A stretch of DNA of 64,000 nucleotides from Crocinitomicaceae bacterium (GTDB lineage: Bacteria; Bacteroidota; Bacteroidia; Flavobacteriales_D; Crocinitomicaceae): assembly GCA_020635955.1 (NCBI GenBank), contig JACJYW010000003.1, positions 310,001-374,000 on the forward strand, in the 5' to 3' direction. Each line of letters starts with the position of its first letter. Position 1 is the first letter of the stretch. The position numbers and the translations under genes were made by a program. Positions 43,202-52,002 of this stretch are shown in pieces. The notes below the pieces were generated by a model. It was not told where the DNA came from, made no database searches, and worked only from the letters and a program-made list of their open reading frames with translations.

Positions 43202-44132
43202 ATTTATCCATTTTTTCTAATTGCTCTTTGAGCTGCTGAATGTGTTGCTCATGCTTAGTAACCTCTTCAATGGTTGCATTCATGAAATGATGTAATTGAG
43301 CCCGTTTAAGACGCTCCATCAATTCAAAACGCTTCAATGTACCTTCATTGAAATGAGAATATTTGAATTTGTCAAATACGAAATCAACAGCTTGCTGACT
43401 GGGATGAACCAGATCTTCCTTAAAGAATCGGTAGTCTCTTAACTCATCTACAACTAACTCATAAGCCGGGAAGTAGTGAATATTTGTAAACTGATCTGTC
43501 AAATATTTGGCGTACAAATGCAATACTGCTTTTGACAAATTATTTTCGTGCAGACCATCTTTACTATGTCTAACCGGACTCACAGTCACCAGCACCTTTA
43601 TCTTAGGATTTTGCTCAAACAATTTCTTAAAAAGCTCATCAGAGAACACCTTAAGTTTTTCAAGCTCGATCAGTTCTTTAACAAAAAGAGGCGAAGGCAT
43701 TTTATGGCAATTGGCCACCACCGCATTTTGCTGTTGAAGTCTATATACCCAGGCAGAACCCAATGTTATAAAAAGGTGATCACCTTCTAATAACTTACGT
43801 TGGGCTGCGTATTGAGCGCTATTAATATTTGAAATAAGATCTTCTTTTGAAACACCATTTATTTTAGAATGATATCCAAAATGGAACCATTTCATGTCAC
43901 GTTCAAATATTAGCTCCTCTCTCAAATTCCCTTCTAAAGCATTCTGCACCAATTGAAGAATAGAAACCGGATTGAAAATTACCCCAAAGGGATTGACTGA
44001 AATGTTAAATCCACCATCTGATAGCTTTCTTCCTATCTCATCAGAAAAGCAAGATCCAATAGAAAGTATACTATCCTTATAACTTATATATCCTGGATTC
44101 TCCGAAACCTTAACCTCTGTTCTCCATTTCAT
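43200..44132 (-). CDS. GSCFA-domain protein
   Basis: 310 residues. The name-giving motif appears as ILSIGSCFSDEIG at about 24-36, followed by NPFGVIFNP, HFGYHSKI and VTVSPVRHSKDGLHENN, all typical of this SGNH-hydrolase-like family. The putative Ser nucleophile lies in the GSCF motif. The substrate is unknown. The C-terminal 60 residues form a charged coiled coil. It is the last gene of the leftward ABC-importer run, 4 nt after the ATPase gene. Confidence 0.9.
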   Translation of the reverse strand: MKWRTEVKVSENPGYISYKDSILSIGSCFSDEIGRKLSDGGFNISVNPFGVIFNPVSILQLVQNALEGNLREELIFERDMKWFHFGYHSKINGVSKEDLISNINSAQYAAQRKLLEGDHLFITLGSAWVYRLQQQNAVVANCHKMPSPLFVKELIELEKLKVFSDELFKKLFEQNPKIKVLVTVSPVRHSKDGLHENNLSKAVLHLYAKYLTDQFTNIHYFPAYELVVDELRDYRFFKEDLVHPSQQAVDFVFDKFKYSHFNEGTLKRFELMERLKRAQLHHFMNATIEEVTKHEQHIQQLKEQLEKMDK

Positions 44133-44136
44133 ATCA

Positions 44137-44844
44137 CTAAATTAATTGAAAAGCTTCAGCAATCTTTTGATGAAAATCTACCTCAGGAGATAAAAGCTGC
44201 ATTTTTTCATTATTGATCAATAGAACACCATCACAGAATTGATTTAATTCATTCACATGATGGGTGGAATAAATGATCAGCTTATTCTTTTCATTGGCCA
44301 ATCTTTTCAAATACTCCATTAACTCTTTACGGTTAACCATATCTAAAAACGCAGCTGGTTCATCCAGCAAAATGACAGGTGTATCCTGAATCAATGCTCT
44401 TGCTACTAAAACCAATTGTTTTTCGCCATCACTCAGCATTTGATAAGATCTATCAACCAAATCAGAAATACTTAAAAACTGGACAACCTCTTCTACTTTG
44501 CTTTTATCATCATTAGTCAGTTTGGCAAAGATGTTCTGATAAGGTAATCTACCCAGAAGTAATATATCGTAGACTTTATAATCACCAAATAAAACTGGCT
44601 TTGACCGAACAAGACTAACCTTTTTGGCAAGTTCAGTAGTCGATAGATCCACCACTTTTTTATCATCAATGATGATCTCACCCTTCTCCAGATCATGTAA
44701 ACCTAATATGGCATTCAAAAAAGTAGATTTTCCCGCACCATTTCGACCTACGAGCGCGAACAAGCCTATGGATAAGTTCAGATCATCCAGTTGAAACAGG
44801 TGCTTTTGTCCTGCTTTCAAAGATATGTCGTTACATCTCAACAT
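44137..44844 (-). CDS. ABC importer ATPase, FecE/BtuD type
   Basis: 235 residues. Walker A is GRNGAGKST, the signature MLSDGEKQLVLVARAL, Walker B VILLDEPAAFLD, and the switch His lies in YSTHHVNEL. The sequence is typical of siderophore or cobalamin importer ATPases. It overlaps the permease gene by 14 bp. Together with the permease and binding protein it forms a complete type II importer. Confidence 0.93.
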   Translation of the reverse strand: MLRCNDISLKAGQKHLFQLDDLNLSIGLFALVGRNGAGKSTFLNAILGLHDLEKGEIIIDDKKVVDLSTTELAKKVSLVRSKPVLFGDYKVYDILLLGRLPYQNIFAKLTNDDKSKVEEVVQFLSISDLVDRSYQMLSDGEKQLVLVARALIQDTPVILLDEPAAFLDMVNRKELMEYLKRLANEKNKLIIYSTHHVNELNQFCDGVLLINNEKMQLLSPEVDFHQKIAEAFQLI

Positions 44845-45847
44845 TTCTCTTGTTCATTTTAAGAATGGTCCAAATGATAACAGGAGCACCAACGAGTGCA
44901 GTTACTGTATTTAAAGGCAATGAATTTGTTGTTAATCTAACCGTTATATCGGATAAAATGGCAAGGAAAGCTCCTCCTAAAAAGCAGAATGGAATAATGA
45001 ATGCGTGATTTTTAGATTTACTCAACAACCGTACTAATTGAGGTACTGCAATTCCGATAAAAGAAACCGGTCCGCAATACACTGTCACTACTGCAGCCAG
45101 CACAGAGGTTATTAAAATCATGAGCGTTCGTTGTAACCTGACATTTATTCCCATGGATCTCGCATAATCTTCACCCAAGGCATAACCATTCATCCCTTTG
45201 ATCATAAATACAGTAGACAATAGAGCGGCCGTGATCACCCCAATAAAAAGGGTTAGATCTTCCCTATTCAATCCTTCAAAGCTACCCAAGCCCCAAATGA
45301 CAAATTCTCTTGTTTCAGATTCTCCAGCCCATAGAAAAAGCATATTGACAAAAGCAGACGTGAAATAGCCGATCATCAATCCAATCACTAGCAATGTCAC
45401 CTGGCTTTTAATAAATCTGGATAAAAAGAGGACTAGAGCTAATACTGAAAATGCGCCCAGAACGCCAAAAACAATGATCCCAGCACTTCCTGCAAATGAC
45501 ATCCCTCCTAGAATAACAATAGCAACACCTAATGAAGCTCCTGATGAAATACCTAATACTCCGGGACCTGCCAACGGATTTCTAAAAAACACCTGTAAGA
45601 TCAATCCGGCTACTGCCAATGCTCCACCCCCAAAAATGGCTACCAGTGACCGGTGCAATCTATTTTCCACGATATACGGCCATGCAGGATTTTCAGATTC
45701 CCCGCCAGTTAAAAGATTCAATATCGCAGAAGGATCAATACTTACTGACCCAATAAATAGATTGAGCAGAAAAAGGAGCATTACACCTATTCCAACAGTT
45801 ACTATGACTATTCGATCCTGATTTTTCACGCCAGTGATTTGGACCAA
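44831..45847 (-). CDS. FecCD/BtuC-family permease of a metal-chelate or cobalamin importer
   Basis: 338 residues with nine or ten hydrophobic helices. Family strings include HRSLVAIFGGGALAVAGLILQVFFRNPLAGPGVLGISSGASLG, GLGSFEG, GYALGEDYARSMGI, and CGPVSFIGIAVPQLVRLL near the ATPase-coupling region. It transports iron-siderophore, haem or vitamin B12 across the inner membrane. Substrate choice cannot be read from it. It is the middle gene of the three-gene importer. Confidence 0.95.
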   Translation of the reverse strand: MVQITGVKNQDRIVIVTVGIGVMLLFLLNLFIGSVSIDPSAILNLLTGGESENPAWPYIVENRLHRSLVAIFGGGALAVAGLILQVFFRNPLAGPGVLGISSGASLGVAIVILGGMSFAGSAGIIVFGVLGAFSVLALVLFLSRFIKSQVTLLVIGLMIGYFTSAFVNMLFLWAGESETREFVIWGLGSFEGLNREDLTLFIGVITAALLSTVFMIKGMNGYALGEDYARSMGINVRLQRTLMILITSVLAAVVTVYCGPVSFIGIAVPQLVRLLSKSKNHAFIIPFCFLGGAFLAILSDITVRLTTNSLPLNTVTALVGAPVIIWTILKMNKRNVEM

Positions 45848-45853
45848 AGTTAG

Positions 45854-46960
45854 TTAATTCAGTAAATGGAAGTATTTGGGTTTATGCTCAGACAATTTAT
45901 GTGTCGCAAAAAGAATATCCTTTAACATCTCATGTGGCTCAAGAACACCTGTAACGAAATAATCCGAAGTAGCTGAATTACAAAAGATAACCTGGTGCTG
46001 TATTACTGATCTGAAGTCTTTATATACCTCATTCTCTTCAATTAGATCATCCAACGTGAAATCAGCAGGTCGTTCAGCTATGATGACCCAATAATTCGCC
46101 TGTGTCCCTGTTTCCCACATTTCCTCTTGCGTATGCGGCGTATTCTCTGTTCCGGTTTCCTTTTGATAGTAATATGAAAGTCCAGCATCTTCTAATAGTT
46201 TTACCACCAAAGAATTGGCTGACGGAGTGTACCAACTATCTCCATAAGGTAAATTCAAAAAGAACTTCATATTGGTATCCGGCTGTTGAACCCGGTCATA
46301 ATACTCGCCTTCTACTTTATTGAAATAATCATCAGCTTCTTTTTCTTTGTGCGTCAACACTCCAAATAGTTTGATCCATTCTAATCGGGCAATTGGATGC
46401 TCTTCAAGATATTCCGCGATCATAAACGTTCTGATCCCCTGATCTCTTAACTTGCTTTCTTCTTCTGAAGCAAAGGGATATATAAAATATAAATCAGGAG
46501 CTAAAGACAGGATCTCTTCAGACTGAACGGCCTCACCGAGACAAATTTCATGTAGATCTTTCAGTTTATTATGAATTGGAGAAGATTCAATGTATTTCGT
46601 ACCACACAATCCTGTGACCTTATCAAGCTCATTTAAAAAATCCAAAAATGCAAGGTGGGTGCTGGATTGACAACAAATGGAATTAATTTTTGTCGGCAAA
46701 ATCTTGCAATTTTGTTCAAGATCATGATCCTCCGAATGAAGAATGAACAGACTATCTTCAAAGAAACTGTTCCCCTGAATTGACCTTGAAAGTACTTTTG
46801 TGTAGTCATTGGTATACTCAAATTCAAATCCCTTTGCATACTTTATCTGCAATTGATAGGTAGATGATTCCTGAATGGACGAATTTTCTTGCTCCTGACC
46901 GTGTTGGATACAAGAGAACATCAACAGTGAAATAAGTGGAATTATTTTTCTAAACTCCAT
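45854..46960 (-). CDS. Substrate-binding lipoprotein of the importer (FecB/BtuF-like)
   Basis: 368 residues from the ATG at 46960; an in-frame start 39 nt upstream would add a polar stretch and bury the lipoprotein signal. The signal ends LLMFSC. Two lobes follow, with KILPTKINSICCQSSTHLAFLDFL, EEILSLAPDLYFIYPFASEEESKL and RLEWIKLFGVLTHKEKEA, as in class III periplasmic binding proteins. It delivers the ligand to the adjacent permease. The start lies inside the upstream deacetylase gene (19-bp overlap). Confidence 0.9.
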   Translation of the reverse strand: MEFRKIIPLISLLMFSCIQHGQEQENSSIQESSTYQLQIKYAKGFEFEYTNDYTKVLSRSIQGNSFFEDSLFILHSEDHDLEQNCKILPTKINSICCQSSTHLAFLDFLNELDKVTGLCGTKYIESSPIHNKLKDLHEICLGEAVQSEEILSLAPDLYFIYPFASEEESKLRDQGIRTFMIAEYLEEHPIARLEWIKLFGVLTHKEKEADDYFNKVEGEYYDRVQQPDTNMKFFLNLPYGDSWYTPSANSLVVKLLEDAGLSYYYQKETGTENTPHTQEEMWETGTQANYWVIIAERPADFTLDDLIEENEVYKDFRSVIQHQVIFCNSATSDYFVTGVLEPHEMLKDILFATHKLSEHKPKYFHLLN

Positions 46961-48189
46961 TTTATAGTGTTTCTCAGCACCTGAAGCCAACCCTCCCACT
47001 CATCTCTGTCAGTAATACTGCTATTATGCCAAATGCACATATAAAGACCCCCCACTTTTTTAACCCTATCCATCATTTCACGAATTTCGTGCTCCGCTTC
47101 TTCAGGTGCTAACTTTAATTTATCCTTCAAAACGCCATCCATGTAAGCAAAAGGAAAGATCAATAGGTTAGTATATGCATTGGTGCTCAGATTGAAAAAA
47201 TAGTACGGAAATGAAGTTCCAGCTCTAAAACCAATATTATCCGAAAATCCCATAGAGTAATCCTTATGAATATCTGCTTCTCTCAACAATTCATAAGAAT
47301 TTGGAAGATCAAATCTAAGAAAATGAAAACGTGATTTATTCATCTCATGCCCCACGATCTGCTCTAATCTATCCTTCTCTTCTGTCAACTTTTCAAGTGA
47401 ACCATTGGCTTCATAACCAGGATGTAATCCCATACCACCGGTGGAATTCAATCCTCTAATTAACGATTGGTAATGTGGATTCTCCCACTTGATATTCTTA
47501 TCATACTTTCCCCAATCACTTACCGGCACAAAACATATTACACGGTTTACTTGAGTTGAAATATTTAAAATTTCTCCATAGGTATCATAAGGATCCTTTT
47601 TTCCTCCCACTAACACTCCTAATCTCTCGCCCACTTTTCCCTTCGAAAATCCACCCACTGTGCGTAAAAAACCTTTGAATTTATAAGCCCAGGCTACATC
47701 AATATCAAAAGAAGGAACACATTCAAATCGCTCTAAAACATCAGAATAATCTAAACCAAGCTTTTTCCATAGTCTCAATACTATATCATCAACAATTGGT
47801 TCCTTTAGAATCCCTAGTTTAAACTGTTGACTTTCAGAGGATGGAAAACGATTATGTTCGTCTCTTTGATGTGGCTGGTATTCTTCATACCTGCTAATAA
47901 TATAAAAGATGATCGATAAGGGATCTGCACTTTCACGAAGGTACAATCGGTTATCTTTCTTGTCTAGCTTTAAAAAAGGATCAACCCCTTCTTCAGACAG
48001 TAAACCTGAAGGATCAATTGCATAATCACAATCAAGGATCTCATTGGAATAATTGAATTTAGTATCTTCTAATATTTCCCATTCTTTCAGGTCAGAAATT
48101 ACTTTGTAAGGACATCCTTTGGACTCAAAACAAAAATCCAAAACATACCTTAACCTTTCAGTTAGATCTTTTGTAAAGATGGCGATCAT
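46942..48189 (-). CDS. Polysaccharide deacetylase family protein
   Basis: 415 residues, with no signal peptide. The N-terminal 120 residues (a DUF7033-like region) lead to a NodB-type barrel: CVPSFDIDVAWAYKFKG contains the Asp-x-Asp, GLHPGYEAN the His-x-x-Gly metal motif, and RFHFLRFDLPNSYELL and MGFSDNIGFRAGTSFPYYF the substrate side. It probably removes acetyl groups from a surface glycan precursor. It overlaps wecB by 4 bp, which fits N-acetylated sugar chemistry. Confidence 0.88.
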   Translation of the reverse strand: MIAIFTKDLTERLRYVLDFCFESKGCPYKVISDLKEWEILEDTKFNYSNEILDCDYAIDPSGLLSEEGVDPFLKLDKKDNRLYLRESADPLSIIFYIISRYEEYQPHQRDEHNRFPSSESQQFKLGILKEPIVDDIVLRLWKKLGLDYSDVLERFECVPSFDIDVAWAYKFKGFLRTVGGFSKGKVGERLGVLVGGKKDPYDTYGEILNISTQVNRVICFVPVSDWGKYDKNIKWENPHYQSLIRGLNSTGGMGLHPGYEANGSLEKLTEEKDRLEQIVGHEMNKSRFHFLRFDLPNSYELLREADIHKDYSMGFSDNIGFRAGTSFPYYFFNLSTNAYTNLLIFPFAYMDGVLKDKLKLAPEEAEHEIREMMDRVKKVGGLYMCIWHNSSITDRDEWEGWLQVLRNTIKWSLEK

Positions 48190-49328
48190 CCTATATGTTT
48201 TATTATTTCCTTACAGATAAAATCAGCCGCTTTCCCATCTCCAAACAATTCAGGATATTCAGTTGGACGATTATCCTTAAAATGATCGAAGGCATTAATG
48301 ATCCTATCTTTATTAGCGTCACATAAAATAGCATTTCCACATTCCACAATCTCTACCCATTCTGTTTCCGGCCTTAATATCAAGCACGGCTTTTTAAAAT
48401 AGAATGCTTCTTTTTGAACACCTCCACTATCTGTAATCACCATGTCAGCATTTTTCTCCAGAGCAATCACATCAAGGAAAGAAACAGGTGGTATTATCTT
48501 CAAGTATTTTGATGCCTCTATTTTAGACCTTAGATATGACGTAAGATTTACTTCCATCATTTTCTTGGTGCGCGGATGCAATGGAAGCACGATTGTCATT
48601 TGACTTCTATCTGAGATATCCAGCAATGCTTCAAAAATAGACTGCAATTTTACCGGATCATCTGTATTTGAATTTCTGTGAATAGTAGACAGGATGAATT
48701 TACCAGAAATATTTTCCTTTCGTAAAATGGTAGATTGCGTATCTGATACTTCAGAGAAGTAACGTGAATTATCATACATGATATCGCCACAATGATAAAC
48801 CTTTGGATTATCAATAGTAAAAGGAGCAATATTATCAAGCTTAAACCCTTCTCTTGCTAAATTTTCAACACCTTTTTTGGTAGGCGAAAATAACAATGTA
48901 GATGTATGATCACAAACTATTCTGTTTACTTCTTCAGGCATTGCTTTATTGAAGGATCTCAATCCTGCTTCAATATGTACAAGTGGGACATGCAGTTTTG
49001 AAGCTGCTAAACCTCCGGCAACCGTTGAATTGGTATCTCCGTAAACCACAACCGCATCTGGCTTTTCTTTAAGAATGATCTCTTCCATTCCCTCCAGCAT
49101 TTTTGCCGTTTGTGCTCCATGATTACCTGAACCCACTTCCAAATTGTAATCAGGACGTGGTATCTGCAGTTCATTGAAGAAAACCTCAGACATATTTTCA
49201 TCATAGTGCTGACCTGTATGAACGATCACTTCTTTGATCTGTTCACTGAATTTATTGCGAATGGCTCTGCTTATTGCAGCAGCTTTAATGATCTGTGGCC
49301 TGGCCCCGATTACTGTTACTATCTTCAT
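48186..49328 (-). CDS. wecB: UDP-N-acetylglucosamine 2-epimerase (non-hydrolysing)
   Basis: 380 residues, the standard length. It interconverts UDP-GlcNAc and UDP-ManNAc for surface polysaccharide. Motifs seen are IGARPQIIKAAAI (6-18), VHTGQHYDENMS, VVYGDTNSTVAGGLAA, HIEAGLRSFNKAMPEEVNR, STIHRNSN and VITDSGGVQKEAFYF. It is the first gene of the leftward run that continues through deacetylase, importer and GSCFA genes, with overlaps or gaps of a few bases. Confidence 0.97.
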   Translation of the reverse strand: MKIVTVIGARPQIIKAAAISRAIRNKFSEQIKEVIVHTGQHYDENMSEVFFNELQIPRPDYNLEVGSGNHGAQTAKMLEGMEEIILKEKPDAVVVYGDTNSTVAGGLAASKLHVPLVHIEAGLRSFNKAMPEEVNRIVCDHTSTLLFSPTKKGVENLAREGFKLDNIAPFTIDNPKVYHCGDIMYDNSRYFSEVSDTQSTILRKENISGKFILSTIHRNSNTDDPVKLQSIFEALLDISDRSQMTIVLPLHPRTKKMMEVNLTSYLRSKIEASKYLKIIPPVSFLDVIALEKNADMVITDSGGVQKEAFYFKKPCLILRPETEWVEIVECGNAILCDANKDRIINAFDHFKDNRPTEYPELFGDGKAADFICKEIIKHIG

Positions 49329-49344
49329 GCAATGTGGTTTAATA

Positions 49345-49378
49345 CAAAGTTAATGAAGCATTCGGATGAAAAAAGCAA
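49345..49378 (-). promoter_or_regulatory. Probable promoter of the wecB operon
   Basis: Minus strand TAACTTTG (49352-49345) matches TAnnTTTG and lies 16 nt before the wecB ATG. A TTG at 49378-49376 is 23 bp upstream, slightly beyond the usual spacing. Confidence 0.45.
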
Positions 49379-49400
49379 TGTTTATCAACAATTCAACAGG

Positions 49401-50090
49401 TTATAAAACACCTTCGTCCGCAAAACTGTAAAATCCTTCATTGGTGATTATAAGATGATCAAGGATCTGCAAATCGATCAATTTTCCAAATTCAATCAGC
49501 TTCTTTGTGAGATCCAGATCTGATCTGCTGGGTTGTAGATTACCTGAAGGATGATTATGACAAAGGATTATGGCCGAGGCTGAATGATCTAAAGCTTTCT
49601 TGAAAATGATCTTTCCATCTGCTACTGTCCCACTAATTCCACCTTTAGATATCATATCAATAGATTTGATCTGATTTGCTCTACTTAAACTGATCACATA
49701 AAATTCTTCATGCTCTTTATCGCTAAAAAAAGGAAGCATTTGTTCAAATACATCTTTAGCCGATTTTATACTTTGCTTTTCGTTAAAAAGAGCTGGTTTT
49801 CTTCTTCTACCCAATTCAAGAGCCGCAGCAATAGTTATAGCTTTGGCTTCACCGATCCCTTTGAATTTCATCAGATCTTTAACTGTTAACGTAGCCAGTT
49901 TATTCAGATCATTTTCTACAGATGCAAGAATTTCCTGACACAATTGAACGGCAGATTTATTTGATGTTCCGGAACCAATAAGAATAGCAAGTAGCTCTGT
50001 GTTAGACAAAGCTTCTCTTCCTTTATCCTGCATCTTTTCACGTGGACGATCATCAGGAGCTAACTGTTTTATGGATAGGTATTGGTTCAT
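49401..50090 (-). CDS. radC: RadC family (UPF0758) JAMM-domain protein
   Basis: 229 residues. The N-terminal helix-hairpin-helix region (LSNTELLAILIGSGT, DLMKFKGIGEAKAITIAAALELG) is followed by an MPN/JAMM domain with FYVISLSRANQIK, then ILCHNHPSGNLQPSRSDLDLT holding the His-x-His...Asp metal ligands. The family was named for DNA repair, but its real activity is unsettled. It is a short single-gene unit. Confidence 0.94.
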   Translation of the reverse strand: MNQYLSIKQLAPDDRPREKMQDKGREALSNTELLAILIGSGTSNKSAVQLCQEILASVENDLNKLATLTVKDLMKFKGIGEAKAITIAAALELGRRRKPALFNEKQSIKSAKDVFEQMLPFFSDKEHEEFYVISLSRANQIKSIDMISKGGISGTVADGKIIFKKALDHSASAIILCHNHPSGNLQPSRSDLDLTKKLIEFGKLIDLQILDHLIITNEGFYSFADEGVL

Positions 50091-50105
50091 GAGTTACGAG
50101 AAAAA

Positions 50106-50134
50106 AAAGCTCTTCACCGTTAGATGAAGAGCTT
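50106..50134 (-). terminator. Terminator of the outer-membrane protein gene
   Basis: Minus strand: AAGCTCTTCA (50134-50125), 8-nt loop, TGAAGAGCTT (50116-50107), then a T-run. Perfect 10-bp stem. Confidence 0.88.
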
Positions 50135-50154
50135 CAAATTAAGATTTTTTATTC

Positions 50155-50775
50155 CTAGAATTTAACCGCAAGTCCTGCTTGAAGGACTCCTCCTCCACCA
50201 GCACCAAGTTCCCAGTTAATTCCAATATTTGGATGAAAATAATATCTACCACCTATGGCAATTCTAGTTGCAATTGGCAACAATGAACCTGTGATGCTTG
50301 CATCATCATTTCCACCATTCCATGTTGCGGTTCTTTTTACGTATTTATATCCAGCACCAAAACCAACATAAACATCTAAATTCTCAGTTTGAACGAAGTG
50401 ATAGTTAGCTCTGAACATAATTCTTAACTTCTTAGAAGTATATTTATATTCACCTGTCACCAAAGTTCCAGTTGTGTCATATCTGTCTTCATTGTATTTA
50501 AATCCTGCGATAGCATAGTTACCGTCCAAACCTAATCCGAAATTATCTGCGACCATATATTCTAAACGACCTCCAAAAGATACAGGAGAACCTGCTGTCG
50601 AATAACCATCAACGTTATTCAGATCAAATGTTTGCGACCACCAAATATTAGCAGTTGGGAATCCTACATAAGGATCGATCATAAAACTACCTTGTTCAAC
50701 TTGTGCATTAGCTGTTCCCATTGAACCTACTAACAAGGCAAGAGCGGCAAAAGCTTTAAGAATTGTTCTTTTCAT
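50155..50775 (-). CDS. Outer-membrane beta-barrel protein
   Basis: 206 residues from the ATG at 50775, which gives a typical signal peptide (KRTILKAFAALALLVGSMGTANAQ); an upstream in-frame ATG at 50799 is less likely. Eight or so amphipathic strands are visible (FGGRLEYMVADNFGLGLDGNYAIAG, LRIMFRANYHFV, LDVYVGFGAGYKYV, IGGRYYFHPNIGINWELGAGGG), and the protein ends in the terminal Phe signature VKF. It is a small OmpA/OmpW-like barrel and the ligand is unknown. It has its own promoter and terminator. Confidence 0.88.
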   Translation of the reverse strand: MKRTILKAFAALALLVGSMGTANAQVEQGSFMIDPYVGFPTANIWWSQTFDLNNVDGYSTAGSPVSFGGRLEYMVADNFGLGLDGNYAIAGFKYNEDRYDTTGTLVTGEYKYTSKKLRIMFRANYHFVQTENLDVYVGFGAGYKYVKRTATWNGGNDDASITGSLLPIATRIAIGGRYYFHPNIGINWELGAGGGGVLQAGLAVKF

Positions 50776-50796
50776 AAATTTTAGCTTAGTATTAAT

Positions 50797-50829
50797 CAAA
50801 TATAATATTTTTTAGATAACTCCTTTCAA
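50797..50829 (-). promoter_or_regulatory. Promoter of the outer-membrane protein gene
   Basis: Minus strand TTG (50829-50827), 22-bp spacer, TATATTTG (50804-50797). The ATG is 21 nt downstream. Confidence 0.5.
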
Positions 50830-50887
50830 GCAATTCGCGTGCCAACCACAGATCACTCTATCTTATTCACTATTTTTGTTCTTAAGT

Positions 50888-51532
50888 ATGCGTAACATAA
50901 TCCTGATCATATTACTATTCCAATTCACGGCTATTGCTCAAGAGGCAGCTGTTCCATTCAATAGATTGATCAAGGTACATACCGGTATCAGTAACGAACA
51001 ATTTGAGAATTACAGATTGGCGAATGCAATTAATGATACAGCTTCACAAAAATTTGAATTTTTATCATGGAGTCCAACCCTTTCCTATACGCATGAAATA
51101 GCCTTGGGTCAAATACTTTCTGTATCTGGAAATGTTGGATTTCAATACATGAATATTTATTATGGGTCAGAACATTACGGTGCCCCGTACTTTTATACAT
51201 CATTGAATCCTCAGGTGAGTGTATTCTACAGAAAAAAATTCGAATACTATGTCAAATTAAGAGTAGGTGTTTCAGTATACCTTCATCACCCGGATATTAT
51301 ACCAGATCCAGCTAGAAGATTATTACCTGAAAGGGTTAATTTATTTACAGGCGTAACACTTGGAGGTTTTAATTACTTCTTTAATGACAGATTTGGATTA
51401 AATTTGGAAATATCAGTTTGGTCTCCTGAACTTGCAACTTTTGGTTTTTCATACCGCTTTTTCAAGGGAGAACTTCCTGTTATTCAAGAAAGTAAAACAA
51501 ATAATATAGAATTACAAAATGAACAGAATTAA
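50888..51532 (+). CDS. Secreted or outer-membrane protein, unknown function
   Basis: 214 residues from the ATG at 50888, with a signal peptide (RNIILIILLFQFTAIAQ). Regular amphipathic strands (TLSYTHEIALGQILSVSGNVGFQY, VSVFYRKKFEYYVKLRVGVSVYL, FNYFFNDRFGLNLEISVWSPELATFGFSYRFF) suggest a small beta barrel. A TATTTTTG -7-like box lies at 50871-50878, very close to the start. The stop overlaps the rhodanese gene by 14 bp, so the two are co-translated. Confidence 0.8.
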   Translation: MRNIILIILLFQFTAIAQEAAVPFNRLIKVHTGISNEQFENYRLANAINDTASQKFEFLSWSPTLSYTHEIALGQILSVSGNVGFQYMNIYYGSEHYGAPYFYTSLNPQVSVFYRKKFEYYVKLRVGVSVYLHHPDIIPDPARRLLPERVNLFTGVTLGGFNYFFNDRFGLNLEISVWSPELATFGFSYRFFKGELPVIQESKTNNIELQNEQN

Positions 51533-51962
51533 TAAAATCACTTTAATGATCGCTGGATCATTCCTTCTTTTTTCATGCGGAGGAGAATCTAATGAAGAAT
51601 CTAATGACAGTCACTCTACTGAAGTAACTGAAGAGGTAGAAGTAACTGAAGAAGCTCCTGCAACTATTGCTGAGGATCTTGATGTAGCTACATTCAATTC
51701 ATACTTAGCTGAAAAAAGCGGTTTACTAATTGATGTGAGAACTGCAGATGAATATGCCGGAGGATCTATTGACGGGGCCATCAATTTAGATTGGACAAAT
51801 GGAGATTTTGAAGCAGCAGTGGATACTTTAGACAAAAGCAAACCAACTTTTGTTTTTTGCCAGGCTGGTGGAAGAAGTGGGCAAGCTAAATCTCACTTAA
51901 TGGATCAGGGATTCACTGAGGTATATAATTTGATCGGAGGATATTCCGGTTGGAGCAAGTAA
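51519..51962 (+). CDS. Rhodanese-domain lipoprotein
   Basis: 147 residues. The lipoprotein signal ends in FLLFSC, and an acidic linker (about 25-50) precedes a single rhodanese domain with LIDVRTADEYAGGSIDGAINL and the active-site loop FCQAGGRSGQA (Cys at about 114). It could transfer sulfane sulfur in the periplasm or bind anions; the substrate is unknown. It overlaps the preceding gene by 14 bp. Confidence 0.92.
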   Translation: MNRINKITLMIAGSFLLFSCGGESNEESNDSHSTEVTEEVEVTEEAPATIAEDLDVATFNSYLAEKSGLLIDVRTADEYAGGSIDGAINLDWTNGDFEAAVDTLDKSKPTFVFCQAGGRSGQAKSHLMDQGFTEVYNLIGGYSGWSK

Positions 51963-52002
51963 TCTTAATTATTTCTTTAACAACAACTTAAGTTAACGGA
52001 TC

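Noticed and set aside
46961..49400. Cobalamin riboswitch or Fur box before the importer
   Set aside because: The importer genes start inside the deacetylase gene with no leader. I saw no B12-box or clear Fur-type palindrome upstream of wecB.
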